A stretch of DNA of 64,000 bases, from positions 1,116,001 through 1,180,000 of the forward strand of contig JAQQWL010000013.1 of NCBI GenBank assembly GCA_038363925.1. The letters run 5' to 3'. The notes under the pieces were generated by a model. It had not been told where the DNA came from. It did no database searches and was given only the letters and a program-made list of their open reading frames with translations. The translations under genes were made by a program, and so were the position numbers. Source of the stretch: Apiospora phragmitis. Lineage: Eukaryota > Ascomycota > Sordariomycetes > Amphisphaeriales > Apiosporaceae. Each line of letters opens with the position of its first letter. Positions within the stretch are counted from its first letter, which is position 1. Positions 45,788 through 57,554 of the stretch are shown piece after piece.

Positions 45788-47193
45788 GGAGCCCGCATTC
45801 TGGGGTGGAAGTAGACCGGGCTGGAGGCGGGGCCATGGTCCGTCAGATTGATTCTTAGGGGCAAATCGGTTGCGCCGACGGGGGCTTTTCCAGGCCAGCA
45901 AGGCGATTTGCTCGTGTCCGCGCGAAGCGGGTGGAATGTAGATGCAGTAGGTGCATCAAAGCTGTGTCACGTCGATGCCGGATGATAGTGACATTTATTA
46001 AGTAGGATTGGAGCCTCGAGCGGCCGGTAAATAGTGGTCAAGCGGATCTAATTGGGAGCCCAAATCGAAGTGGTTCGCATGTGGAGGCTCGAGAGTTGGT
46101 AAAACGTGGTTTGAAGCCCGAGGGTTGTGTCTGTGAAAGGACAACGAATTGGTGGTATTACCGTCTGGAGGTTGGCAGTTGGGGGTGCCGAATGTGGCCT
46201 TATCGCAACGAACGCCCGTCTTAGTCCAAGCCTGACGCCTGTAAAGATACTTTACCCAGGTAGGTATTTCAGTTTGGACACAAAGGAACAGACAGTTGAC
46301 AGTAAGCAAGTAGGTATACAGGACAGAATCCGTTCAAATGAATTGCCTGCCAGTTCTGTTTTTCGTTGTCCGTCTGTCTTGCTCAATGGGATTGATGGAA
46401 GAGAACAAACATACCACCAGGTCCTGCAGGTAACACCACATTGGAACATTGAACTTGTCCCAGCGCAGTAATGGCAGGGCCGGAGGTAGGTACGTAACAC
46501 GCTTAGCCGACCACCGACCGACTGGATGGAGTATGCATGCGTGGGCAACTTGGATTCCAGTCTTACGTACCCCCCTTTCACCATTGACCATTGATTTCAG
46601 TATGGCCCTTGCAGCTCTTCATCATGGTCCAGGGTCATTCACGGCCGGTTTCACGTCCACCGCCCAATCAACTCTTCAGATGTTCCAGTGCCGCCTCCGC
46701 TTGCCAATCATGCTCGACCCCACCACCCACCATTCTGCTCCCTGTCAATCAATCCAGTTACCTAACAAATGTCAGCTGCAAGTTTGGCTATGTACTTGAG
46801 CATAATGATATGATGGTTGAGGTTCCCGGAACCCAATCTCCAATCTCCAGACTCCTCCTACTACGTAATTGGCAAGTCTTAATTACTGCAAGATAATCTG
46901 TCCGTGATGCTCTCTTTTCTTATGGAAAGCTTGTTGGTATTGTGAAACAACCACCTGGACTTAACAGATCAGATATACCGATGTGGAAGTTGGACGTGAG
47001 CGGAAAAACCCATGTGTTCGTTTTGGATATACACACTTGACCATCGGCAGCAATATAACACACATCTCTTCCATTCATGCCATGATGCCTGCTTGAGAAC
47101 GAGCCTCGTAGGGTTTGTGCAGTGGCCATCAACATGAAGCTATAATGGTACATTTTTCATGTGCATCGTCAATGACCTTTTCCCCTTCTCGAC
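45788..47193. other. Interval between the LysM gene and CTF1-beta
   Basis: The part next to 45788 is probably coding or 5' leader of the LysM gene. The rest shows no supported gene. It contains the CTF1-beta 3' region near 47190. Confidence 0.5.
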
Positions 47194-50100
47194 TCACGCT
47201 CCAGCATTCCCAAGTCCCAGATCTAGGTTGCCTAAATTCACGTCGTTGCCGTTGATACCGAAGAATTGGAACCTGGAGAAAAAATATTGGTCAGTCGAAC
47301 CACTCAATGGCCATCAACAAATTACAAAAGGCACTCACCAGTCCTCGACATTCAGCGTAGCTGGTACTGGCTGTCCCGTTGCAGATCCTGTACTCCAGCT
47401 GTCGCTTGGACTATGGCCATCCGGTAGGCCACCATCATGCTGCCACATTTGTCCCGGCTGCCCTTGGAATTGTCCCATGTTGGGCTGCAGCATGCCGTCT
47501 GCCTGACCTGGGCTTCCACTCATCCCTTTGCCTGCTGCCGAACTGCTGCGCTGCTGATGTGGCGGCTGCTGTTGCGATTGATGGTGGTGCTGTGCCGGTG
47601 GCTGTTGTTGCTGTTGATGTTGCTGGTACTGGCCACCTTGGCTCGGCATTTGTGACATTCCCTGGAACTGTGCCATTATGTTGGGATCCAAGCCTTGATT
47701 TGCCTGGGGAGGCGAGACTTGGGGAAACTGAGGTATGGTTGTATTTTCCGGGAAAAGTTGATCGGGCTGGAAGTTCTCCCATATCGACTGCGACAGGTTC
47801 GGCGAATTTCGAGTCACGAGATACAAATCCGGAGGTGTGGCAGGAACCGAGAAGGAAGGGTTAAACGGCGTAGCCGGTCTGGTGTGTGGTCGACTGTGAG
47901 TACCACCCATGAACGTATCTCCTGGTCGTGCATTGGGCGATGCCACGGGCGGCCCCATGTGGCTCTGATGCATATCGCCCTTTTGCGTTTGCGCAGGTGT
48001 CTGAGGCCTTGATCTCTCGTACGACTCTTGCTGCGTTGGCGTGCTCACGCTGAAATCGATGGCCATCTCATCGTATTTCCTCTTGGCTGCTTCTGCCGAT
48101 CTCATCTGCTGCTGTTGCTGCTGCTCCAGCTGATTGAAACTCTGCTGCGCCTTGCGGTGCCGCTTGCCTGCAGCTTTCTGTAGCCTCTCCTCAAGTGACC
48201 TATTCCCAAGGATGGACTCGAACAGCGTATAAATCATCTTGCCTACCAGCCACACTTTCGAGACTTCCTTGAGAGCACCCATGCATGTCCGGATCCGGTC
48301 ATGCGTGACCTGCTGGATTGACGGAACAGGAGACCGCATCTGGTATACATGCATAATGAGCGCCGAGAACAAGCTGTAATTGACGAAAGCTGGGCAATAA
48401 CGAAGCTCGTCATGAGCCGACAGGTTCTCGATGATGGACGTTATCATACCCGCCGCTTGGAATGCGATGTTCCGGGAAGGATATGACGAATCGTCGGGAT
48501 ATCTGAAGCCGTGATTATTGTTAGGGGGCATGTGCGCCCGGTGTAGCAGGCAGAGGGTGGTGTAATAATTCGAATGGAGCAAAGCGCTCCAGAAATGATG
48601 TCTTGGCATCTCCCAGTAGATGATCTTCGGGCAGTTTTGCAACCAGTCGGCCAGCGCCATGTCACTGTGGGTAAGATCGATGGCATTGCGCTGGCGTCCC
48701 TTCGAGGCTACCGAGTATTGCTGTGATAGCACCAAGCCCATGATCTCGCAAAGCTTGACATATTGCAAGAAGAATTGGACATGGATGGGATCAGGTGGGA
48801 AGCCGCTCGCATGATCAGCTTCGTCCTCGACGAAGTCGTCCTCAGTAAGCATTTCCACATCCGAGTCATCCAAGTTGATATGAACTGGACGTCCAAGGGC
48901 CACAGCAACCGATCGATCCCTCGTAAACAATGTCCACCAGATGCGCTTCCAGAGTCGTTTGTCTGCCTTGCTGAGTTGAGAGCTCTCCACACTTCGGTGC
49001 ATACCGGACCCCTGAGCTACAATGGTCGCGACACGGCTCCAGTAGAACACATTCTTGGTAACATCTTCCGGTCCCTCCCAGTACCAACCCATCAGAATCA
49101 GTGACTGGACGATAGTCACGCGATCATCTTCGTAATTGGCGTCATAGAGCGCTTTGGCGCGCTTGTAAAATGTCAGCGCGGCGGGAGTTGTAGAGCCATT
49201 TGCGTCCATCAGTTGCGGGTTATTGCAGACTCGTGAACCGGCGAGCAGAACAGCCTGCAAAAGTAGAAGCGATGGGGGGTTCTTTGGATCTCGGTACTGT
49301 CTCATGAAGCGGCTATGGTTGATGACTGGGACAATGGGGTGAACCCATCGGAAGTAGGCCTCGATCAGTTCGTCGCATAATGACCTCGGAGGAAGGAGAA
49401 ATGCGCCGCGCTGGTGTAGAATGTCGATCTCGATGTTGTCCAATTCCGTCAGTCGGGCCCTGGATCCCCTCACATTGTCGGGCAGTGGGTAATGGACAAC
49501 ATCGGAAGAACCTTGGCGGTCGTGGACCAGGAGGGTGAGGTTGGATGACTCTCCGAGGAAGGCAACTCGTCCGGCTTCTGTGATGGGCGCTCTGGTGAAC
49601 TTCGGCTTCATGACTAGATTTAAAAAAGTATCGTTGTCAACCTCCTCTTTCCTCGCTTGGGCTTCGGTCAAAGTCGTTGCTGGTGTACCTTCCGACGAGT
49701 GGTATACTGCTGGTCTGGCTTGGAATGTGGACGAGGAGCCAGCCGCAGCAGCCGGCGAGCGGTCTTCGACATTATCGCCTCGTTCGCTTGTTTAGTCGCG
49801 CATTAGCTGTTTATCCCATGCGCAGATTATACCTGGAGAGTTGGACCAGCCTACCTATCCGAGTCCCTACCGGTGGTACTCGTTCCCGCCGTCTTTTTCC
49901 TCTTGGGCGCTGGGATCTTGCATTCGATCTGAAAAGCTACGCAGTTCGTGCAAGGGACGCCCACTGTAATTATTGGTGATCAGCGCACGCCTTCCTCACA
50001 CAAGATATATCAAGTCCGAATAGAGCGATACAATGAATCAAAAGAGTTGAGTAGCCAACGGGTGGGTGCGCAAGAAGACGCGACCTCGCCGCACGATTCG

Positions 50101-50735
50101 CTTCTATAATTATATAGTGGGAGGGGAGAGCAGGAAGGGACAGCGAGCGACAGAAGGGGATGCGGCTCGGCAGCAAGAACAAAACGAGATAAGACTTACA
50201 CGAAGCAGCGTCGCATCGAACCTTCCGAGCATGGCATGTCTATCAAGAAACCAAAGTGTTAGGCCGCATTTGCATAGTAACATGGTCGTGGGTGGTGGCT
50301 GTTGGCGGGATGCTGATAGGTTGCGCTGGGTACGAAGCCCGAGATGCCTCGGCACGATTTTGATCGAGACCCAGATAAAGGGCAGATAAAGCAACCCGCG
50401 TCCTCAACCTAAAAAAAAAGAGGGAGAGACTCGAAAACAAACATACCTCACAGGCTCGAGATGCACGTTGTCTTGAATCGCAGAAGGCAAATGAAATTGT
50501 CAGCAACGCCGTTACTGCATACACATATATCCAAAGACTTGGAGGGGGAGGTGGTTGCGAACCTGCGAAAGCTCAAGCTGTTCTGAGCGTTGATCTGTTG
50601 CGAGTTGGGAGCTCCTCCTCCCAAAGAACCGCCATTCTGACTAGACTGTTGCGGCGAGTGGGATTTAGGGCCTCCAGAATCTCCCGTCGACATTTCCGAG
50701 TCCATTTTCGCGGTCGCCTGTACCTCCAGAGCCAT
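47194..50735 (-). CDS. CTF1B: Zn2Cys6 transcription factor, cutinase transcription factor 1 beta type
   Basis: Six exons fit in phase: 50563-50735, 50447-50471, 50200-50239, 49855-49963, 47339-49786 and 47194-47272, giving 957 residues. The binuclear zinc cluster is built across exons 2, 3 and 4: CETCHARKVRC (C65, C68, C75), then C84, C87 and C94, with spacing 2-6-8-2-6. A basic linker, PAPKRKKT, follows. The fungal-specific regulatory domain runs from LIEAYFRWVHPIVPVINHSR through WKRIWWTLFTRDRSVAVALG. The C-terminal region is Gln-rich. The last exon adds FQFFGINGNDVNLGNLDLG, typical of this family. CTF1-beta/FarB regulators activate cutinase and fatty-acid-use genes in Fusarium and Aspergillus, so lipid-responsive control is inferred. 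The exon 1 donor (GTTCGC) is unusual; all others are good. No frame break is seen. Confidence 0.92.
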
Positions 50736-53252
50736 ACGACTTCACCATTCGGAAGAGAGTCGTCGTCGCCGTCGCCCGCCCGCCGTTCGCGTGACTCTCG
50801 TTGTGGGTGTTGTCGCCTGAGTAGCCCGATGGCCCGATTGAGATCGCAATCGATGGAAGAGAAAAGAAAGCCGGGAAAGAGCCTGGTGAACCGAAGGAGT
50901 GTTTGCACTACGCGAACGAGAGATGCGCCAACGTCTTGTTTCCCAATCTCTTGGTCGTCCTGTGCTTGACTTTGCGCCAGGCAAGGTTTCGTGTGCTTGG
51001 GGGCCTCTTACAGGTTGGATGGAGCACAAAGTCGGCCAAGATGATTGATTATGTAGGCCTGCACTAGACGTTGAAGTGGTCGATTCGGTGCGGTTGTTAT
51101 CCACTGCGCAGTGGTGCTGTACATGCGCTGTAGGTACCTACAGCAGGGGTATTGCCATTGCAATGTCCACTTCGCATCAGCATGGCAGCACCGGGGACTT
51201 TAGACTTCCCGTGCGCACCACACCTATGTCGGCAGCGCGAACGGTTGGCTACCTCGCCAGTTTCGTTTCGTTTCGTAATGGAAGAAACTTTCTCTTTGCG
51301 TATACGAGGTTTCGTCCGATGTTGGGATGTTAGATTCTCGAGGTGATGCTATAGACCGGAATACCATTTGTTGTTATTCAGGTCCGTCCTGGGCCTGGGG
51401 GTGTTTTATTTGTTTCATGAACAGACCGACGGACGCCTCGGCCTTTTCGAGTATATACAGGTAGTTGCAAAGGAGGTTCAATAATAAAGGAGCTCCAGTT
51501 TATGTGTATCTCGAGCGCGGAATAGCGCCGACCAACTGCCCGTAAATATATCTACCTCTCAAGTTATAGGCTAGGTTAGACCACGTATCAAAACGTCCGG
51601 TATGTTTTGGCTTCTTCGAGAAACAGCAACGGTCGAAGGAGGTGAACTGTAAGGAGGTTCCCCAATTCAAATACAGAAAGGCTCACTCCAACTTCTCCAT
51701 TGATATACTGCATATGGACATAGTACGAAAGAGCATCAATCTGTCTTTGCACTTACACAATAACATGTGAGAGCCATCTGGGATCCTCAAGTCCCTGTCA
51801 CCCGAAGTCATCTTGTCAGGTGTCCACTTGCCGTCCGAAGCTCTATGGGCAATCGGATGATGGCCAGGGGCAGGTCCCAAATGGTGTGTGCTACCTCACC
51901 ACCTATCCTCCTCCAGGTTACTGGCTGCTGGTGTGTAGTAGTAATATACTTGTCGTTTTACATACATATCTGTTGCTGGGGTAGTCGACTGCTTGCCAAG
52001 TATGGGGGAGGGACGGAAACCTGGTCTGAGGATGCAAGTAAATACAGTACAGTACTAGTATCCGTATGTACACACATATGCAGAGTCAACTCATCCTGGT
52101 CTCTCATCTGACTTACCCCATCCTTACCTGAATATGGGGCTGGAAGCATCCCCGAAGTTCTCCGCACTTTTTCTTTAACTGATCTGCCGGGTTGAAGCGG
52201 CAGGCATCACGATGTGGGCATCCTGTATGAAGCCTGTCGCCACCAGACGTGCGGCATTCTCCTAGGTTATGTCGCTACAGATCCAGTGGCGGAAGTTGGG
52301 TACGACCCATAGTATCATGGATGAGAGTTCCCGTTTCAGCCAGCCAGCCTTACAGTTGCAAATACCGTCAGTCTACCTGACGGTTCGCTCCAAAGGCTTC
52401 GAACCCCGGCTTTTATTAGCTGTGGTACTGCTGTTCATGTTCTGGCAGACTTCGACACCAATTACTTAAACGGTCGGCTGATGGAACTAGGTTACACATT
52501 GCCCGTATAGACGGCGCCAGCACTGGTTTAGTCGCCAGAGGTCCGTGGCCAGTCCAACGCCTTCTTGTTCGAATAACCTTCTATTAGCGAGATATCCATT
52601 GTTATTATTATCATTATTATATCTTTGCACAATGCCTGATTCCGGTCCGCAAGGAAGATGGCTTCTCGCTACATTGTTTGTGTATATTTACCTATACTTA
52701 CCTAGGTATTTATGCATGCATATACTTGATGTGCAATACCGCACGCACCACACCGCTCCTACCTGCCCCGAGGAATAGGAGGCCTAAGACCTGGGCTGCG
52801 AGTTGCTTTCCAAACCGGGAAAGATGATGTACTTGCACCAATGCCCATTAGCCATAGAGTTACGGTTTTGGCAAGAATCGACTGGGAGCATGCCCCGTTC
52901 TGCCTGCGGTTACCATCCCCCATCACACGTCTGGGCACACCACCAGACCGGACTATACCCACTTCCGCCCAGGGCGATATAGGCAACTCGACCATTCAAG
53001 TAAATAGCCTCACCTCGGCATTATTATATGCTAGAAGCCCAACCCTCTCTAACTGTTCCTCCATCGCGGCGGGCAAAGTCTTAAGTATACCTTTGTATCA
53101 TGCTTAAATACATATGGACTTCTCAGCCCAAGACGTCGGTGGATCTCGGCCTCATGCAACCCTTTATAGGAAATCAGAGGGACCAAGACCAGGTATTAGG
53201 GGTTGCGAACAAATTTCTATAATTTTTGCTATTTAAACTATAAGCCAAGACA
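50736..53252. other. Gene-free upstream interval of CTF1-beta
   Basis: No supported gene in 2.5 kb. It contains the CTF1-beta promoter at the left and the MCD4 3' region at the right. TACCTA/TAGGTA motifs lie at about 52685-52705. Confidence 0.6.
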
Positions 53253-56200
53253 TTATTGTGTCTCGCCCTCGGTAGAAGAAGTGCCAGTGGTAGGTGCTGA
53301 GGCAGGTGCCGGTTCCTTTTCCTGGACATCACCGACCAATATATCGGCAACTAGATCCATGGCCGCACCATTCGATGGGGTCTTTGGGGCCTTGATGCCG
53401 TTGTTTACCTCGATGCCCGATATGAACAAAGCACTTACGCCTTCCAGGCCTGCCACGAAGATACAAAGGAGGCTAGCAATGGCGAAATGAGTAATCGTGG
53501 ACCCGATCTCCAGCCAGGATCCTTCATCCTTGACAACCCAGAAGAAATACAGAGTAAGGATATCGCTAACCGCCATGGCTACCATGAACAGGGCCGAAGG
53601 TGCTACACCCAGCCGCTTATTCAGAATGCCAAGGTTGGCGGAGATCAACGCGAATGGAATCATCAGCTTCAAAATTAGTAGCGCGCCCTGCGAGAACGGG
53701 TCGAAAACGGGGATTAAGCGATTGACGCTGGCCATACTGAAACCCGAGATTGAAGCAATGTTTCCGGTGCTGAAGAAAGCCGACTGAATGAGTATGAAGA
53801 AGAACAGAGCGATCCGTACGTCTGACAGCTTCAATGGCCGAAACTGGGAGGCCACACTGGTGTCTGAACTCTTGGGGGCTGGGCCATTCGTCTCCATCGC
53901 CTTTGGGGATGATGATATCGTGAAGATATACCCATAGTGTTCGAGGCGAACCCAAGTGAGTAGGGTAAGAAAGTAGACAAAGTAAAACAAACCCTCGTAA
54001 GAGATCGTCAATATCACAAAAGTAGGGGCAAATGTGAGAAAGATCACCATCAAGCGATGAAGGTAGTGGTTGTTTGGTTGTAGGCGATGAGTAAAGGGCA
54101 TCAAGAAGGAGATGACCATCACAAGCCACCCAACCACTTGATTACCACGAGGTAGGCCGGCCCTTGCTTGGAGCGAGAGCGCACTCGAGCGTGTGACGAA
54201 CATGGCTAGTAGAACTAGACCGGTCTGGCTCATTGTTAGCATAGGAACGGCTGGCAGACTGTACGTGGTCTCTTGAGGCTTACCTGTAGGCCGATCAATG
54301 CTCGCGAAATATGATTACTCTTCGACGGCCCCTTCGACCTTGAGATGTCGGCCATCAGTTTGTCTTCGAAAAGCAGAAAGCAGACACCAGCAGCCACCAT
54401 CAGCGAGCCCCCCAGCATTCTATGCACTAACGTCAGTTACGCTCAAGAAACACATGGGAAGATAACCCACATAAAAGTCACGTTTTCGGTTTTCATGGCG
54501 GGCGGTAACAGAGTGAACACGCTCATGGCTAGACACGAACCAAGCCAAGTGACTGAGAGAACGCTATGCTTCTGGAGAAATGAGATGCCCAGGACAAGTG
54601 GATAGAAAGCACCGATGCAGAATAAGACGGTCAATACCTCGCGGTGGAGGTACCCCAATGCCTATCAATGCAGATTAGCCATGCAATGTGTTTGGAACAG
54701 ATCCATTGGATACTCACAAGCGATTCGATTACTCCAAGATATAAAACGGAGTTTACGACAAGAGATAAGACACGAGGTCCTGACGTGACGTGCCCAAAAA
54801 GGGCTCGTCGCCCTTTCGCGAGGCTTTCGCGGCGAGCGAAGACTTCCTCCCAGAACAGTACTGGGAAGAACGCGTAAGCGTAGTAAGTCGCGGGGGACCT
54901 CGATACAATAAAGGAGGCGTAAAGTGCCACGAGGACGGATGAAAAGAAGAGCACGCCCCCAAGAGACCTCCGTGGCTGTGTCGACCCTTGCAATACATGA
55001 AGGTCAACCACGGTGGTGATCGCATAAGCCATCCAGCCAAAATACCCTATTGTGATGAGGACACGAAGGAAAAGCCAGTCATAAGTCTGCAGGTATCGCA
55101 GACCCTCCAACGCAAGTTGAATGAGGGCCGCCGTCTCTTCGATGGCTTCCTCTGATCGCCCACTTTCAATCAGTCCGTGGATAGCATCAAGACGTGCCTC
55201 CAGGGTCTGGCCTTCCGCACTCAGTGGCGCATATGGTCGGAACCTAAGCTCTGTGGCTATCTTTGAGTTCGCCTTGACCCGGTACATTTCCAAGATTTCC
55301 TGCGCGTTTTATCAGGGACGCCTTTGCTTTCTCCTCGACGCTCGCCGACAGATAAGACAATGGCAACTCGCCCACCGAGTTGGCAGGGAATTCAGTGCCT
55401 ACGAGATAGGTCATCAATGCCGCAACGTCAGCTTGTGCCACGTCGTGTCTTCTCACGTGGTCGAGATTCCAGTCAGAGGAGTATTCATCGTGGCCTGGCG
55501 CAATGGTGCCCGGATGAAGAGATGGCTTAGCAATACCGGAACCCCAGGTAATTAGAGGGGTTCTGGTGTTATCCGGATGGCCATCTCCATGGCTACCCCA
55601 GTCACTCATGCCATGATCTGCAGTGAAGACGAAGGCGGTTCTGTCGTCCGCGTAGAATTTGTTGATCAGTTCAGTAATCTCCTTTACCCCCTGATCCACG
55701 ACCTTGATGTTGTTCAGGTACTCCTTGGAGTGGGGATTGAAGCCGTGGCCAGTCGTGTCAAGTCCCAGCAGGTGCAAGAAGAAGACTATCTTGTCTTGTC
55801 TTAAAGCCTGGTTCAGTGTTTTGTTCTTCTCTGCCTCGGCGAACAGCTCCTTGACATGGTCGAATACCCACAGGTCAAGATGAAGGGCATCTTGGGAGAA
55901 ATCCTCGAATTCGGCGGGGTAACAGTCGGCGTCAATCCTGCCTGGCGTGGCGCCGTGTTCGAACATTGGCAGGATATCGGGACTCCCCCAACTCCATGTG
56001 TGCCTGCTTCGGTTGAATACGCTGTCAAAGTTGACCGGATTTAATTTCCAGCCAGTGGCAACAGCCGACACATCTTCATACAGGCCAGCTATCAAGGCCA
56101 CATGCCCCGGACGCGACTCGGTAGGAACTCGTGTATGCGAAACTCCAAAGGTGCCATGCTCCAGAATGCGCGAGCGCAAAAACGGAGCAAGAGGTCGCGG

Positions 56201-56516
56201 GGTCAAATCGTCTTCTTGGGAAGGGGTCGGATCCGGGAGGGACTGGAGAGCTTTATCGGCGCGTAGACCGTCGCCTTAATTACAGGTTATCAGCGTTGAA
56301 GAACACACAGGCGCGCATGGATTGGAGGCTGTATTCACCAACAAACAGAACCAAGCGATCAGCGGGCGCTTTAGCTGTCTCGGGCCTGTTGACCTGGAAC
56401 AAGCGCATGCCAGACACTATGGGACTGACAAAATAGATGTCGAATATAGATATAAAGTACAGAATGTGAAAGAGCATGGCAATTGCCAGAAACTTGAAGC
56501 GAGTGAAAGAGGCCAT
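53253..56516 (-). CDS. MCD4: GPI ethanolamine phosphate transferase 1 (one frameshift)
   Basis: Exons are 56339-56516, 54718-56274, 54471-54661, 54284-54419 and 53253-54224, giving about 1010 residues, the usual length for Mcd4/PIG-N. It adds phosphoethanolamine to the first mannose of GPI precursors in the ER. An N-terminal membrane anchor precedes the lumenal alkaline-phosphatase-type domain. Its metal and catalytic motifs are visible: FVGDGLRADK (across intron 1), HTRVPTESRPGHVALIAG with the expected nucleophile Thr, GLDTTGHGFNPHS, and FTADHGMSDWGSHGDGHPDN. WGSPDILPMF is also characteristic. The C-terminal half holds many membrane helices. The frame breaks at 55307-55310, where an A run is one base too long between SLI and NAQEILEMYRVK, and the 1557-nt exon has one extra base. 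Confidence 0.95.
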
Positions 56517-57554
56517 GGTGAAGGGCGAAGTGTTGCTCGTCGGTCTCTCTGGCGAATGTTTGTATAGGCGCCGAGACGAAATGTCGTTACAAGCCCAAGC
56601 AGTCAAAGTCGCAAGTTATACGTTTGTTCCGCCATATGCAATGGTCCAAGAAAGTCAAAACGAAGGAAGGTGCCTCGGTTGCAATTAATCAGAATTTGGC
56701 CATAAGGAGAAGGAAAAGAAAGGGAAGCACGCCTCTACTCCACGAGAGGTACGAACAACCAGAAGTTTGATGTCGAAAGAGGCCAGGAGACACGATTCGG
56801 AAATTATGATGAAGATGGATGCGCTTCCTCTGCCTGCCAATCTTTGGTGTGGAGTCCAACACGTTGACGCTGCATAGTTCCGGAGCTTGTCTGCTCGCTG
56901 CAGCTCTTCAGTGGTGGCTGGACAGGCGTTCTCCATCTTTTACAGGGGTTCGGTTCGATTCCCTTGGCGCATTCGAACCATTGGGATTTGGGACATCAGG
57001 GAGGCCCTGCAGTTAGGGGTCCAAAGAGTATGCCCTCCTTCTCCTTACTCCTCGCAAAGAACGTGTTGACTAGTAACATCACTTCAAACCTTTATACTAA
57101 ATGCATTGATGTCTCTAGACTATATGATGGGGGTTATTCGTTCTTTTTTTAACCACTACCCCTTTGTTCTTCTCGAGGCCCTTTTCGAAAACAGAGCTTT
57201 TAAAACGAGGGAAGGGTTATGTCATGTAAATAGAACACTGTAGCATCGACGCACCTTGATGGCCAGATCAAGACACCATCAAGGTCAACATCAACATAAA
57301 AAGATATTCTGAGAGATTGCCTAATTTCATATGCACCACATTGAAATCCGAAGTACATGGCCTTGCGAGTGGTGTTGTTCATCGTCCAAAACTACTTTAG
57401 AACACGGTTCATTGCAACATCAGAAAAAAGATCTCTCAATACGACAAGCGCGTCGTCAATTCATCCAATACACTAAAACGCCGGAAACGGAAGGGGTATC
57501 ACTAAACTTGCAACCTCGCAAATCATCCCATGCTTAACGAACTTTTGAGACCCT
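56517..57554. other. Interval between MCD4 and PCS1
   Basis: This contains the MCD4 promoter and the 3' side of PCS1. Short frames show no family resemblance. Confidence 0.55.

Noticed and set aside
52385..52410. TTCGAA in a GC-rich context resembling a tRNA T-arm
   Set aside because: The flanking bases do not form a five-pair T stem and no acceptor or anticodon stem fits around it.
56940..56985. GGTTCGATTCCC-like tRNA B-box
   Set aside because: The T stem mispairs at the third pair and no cloverleaf can be drawn on either strand.
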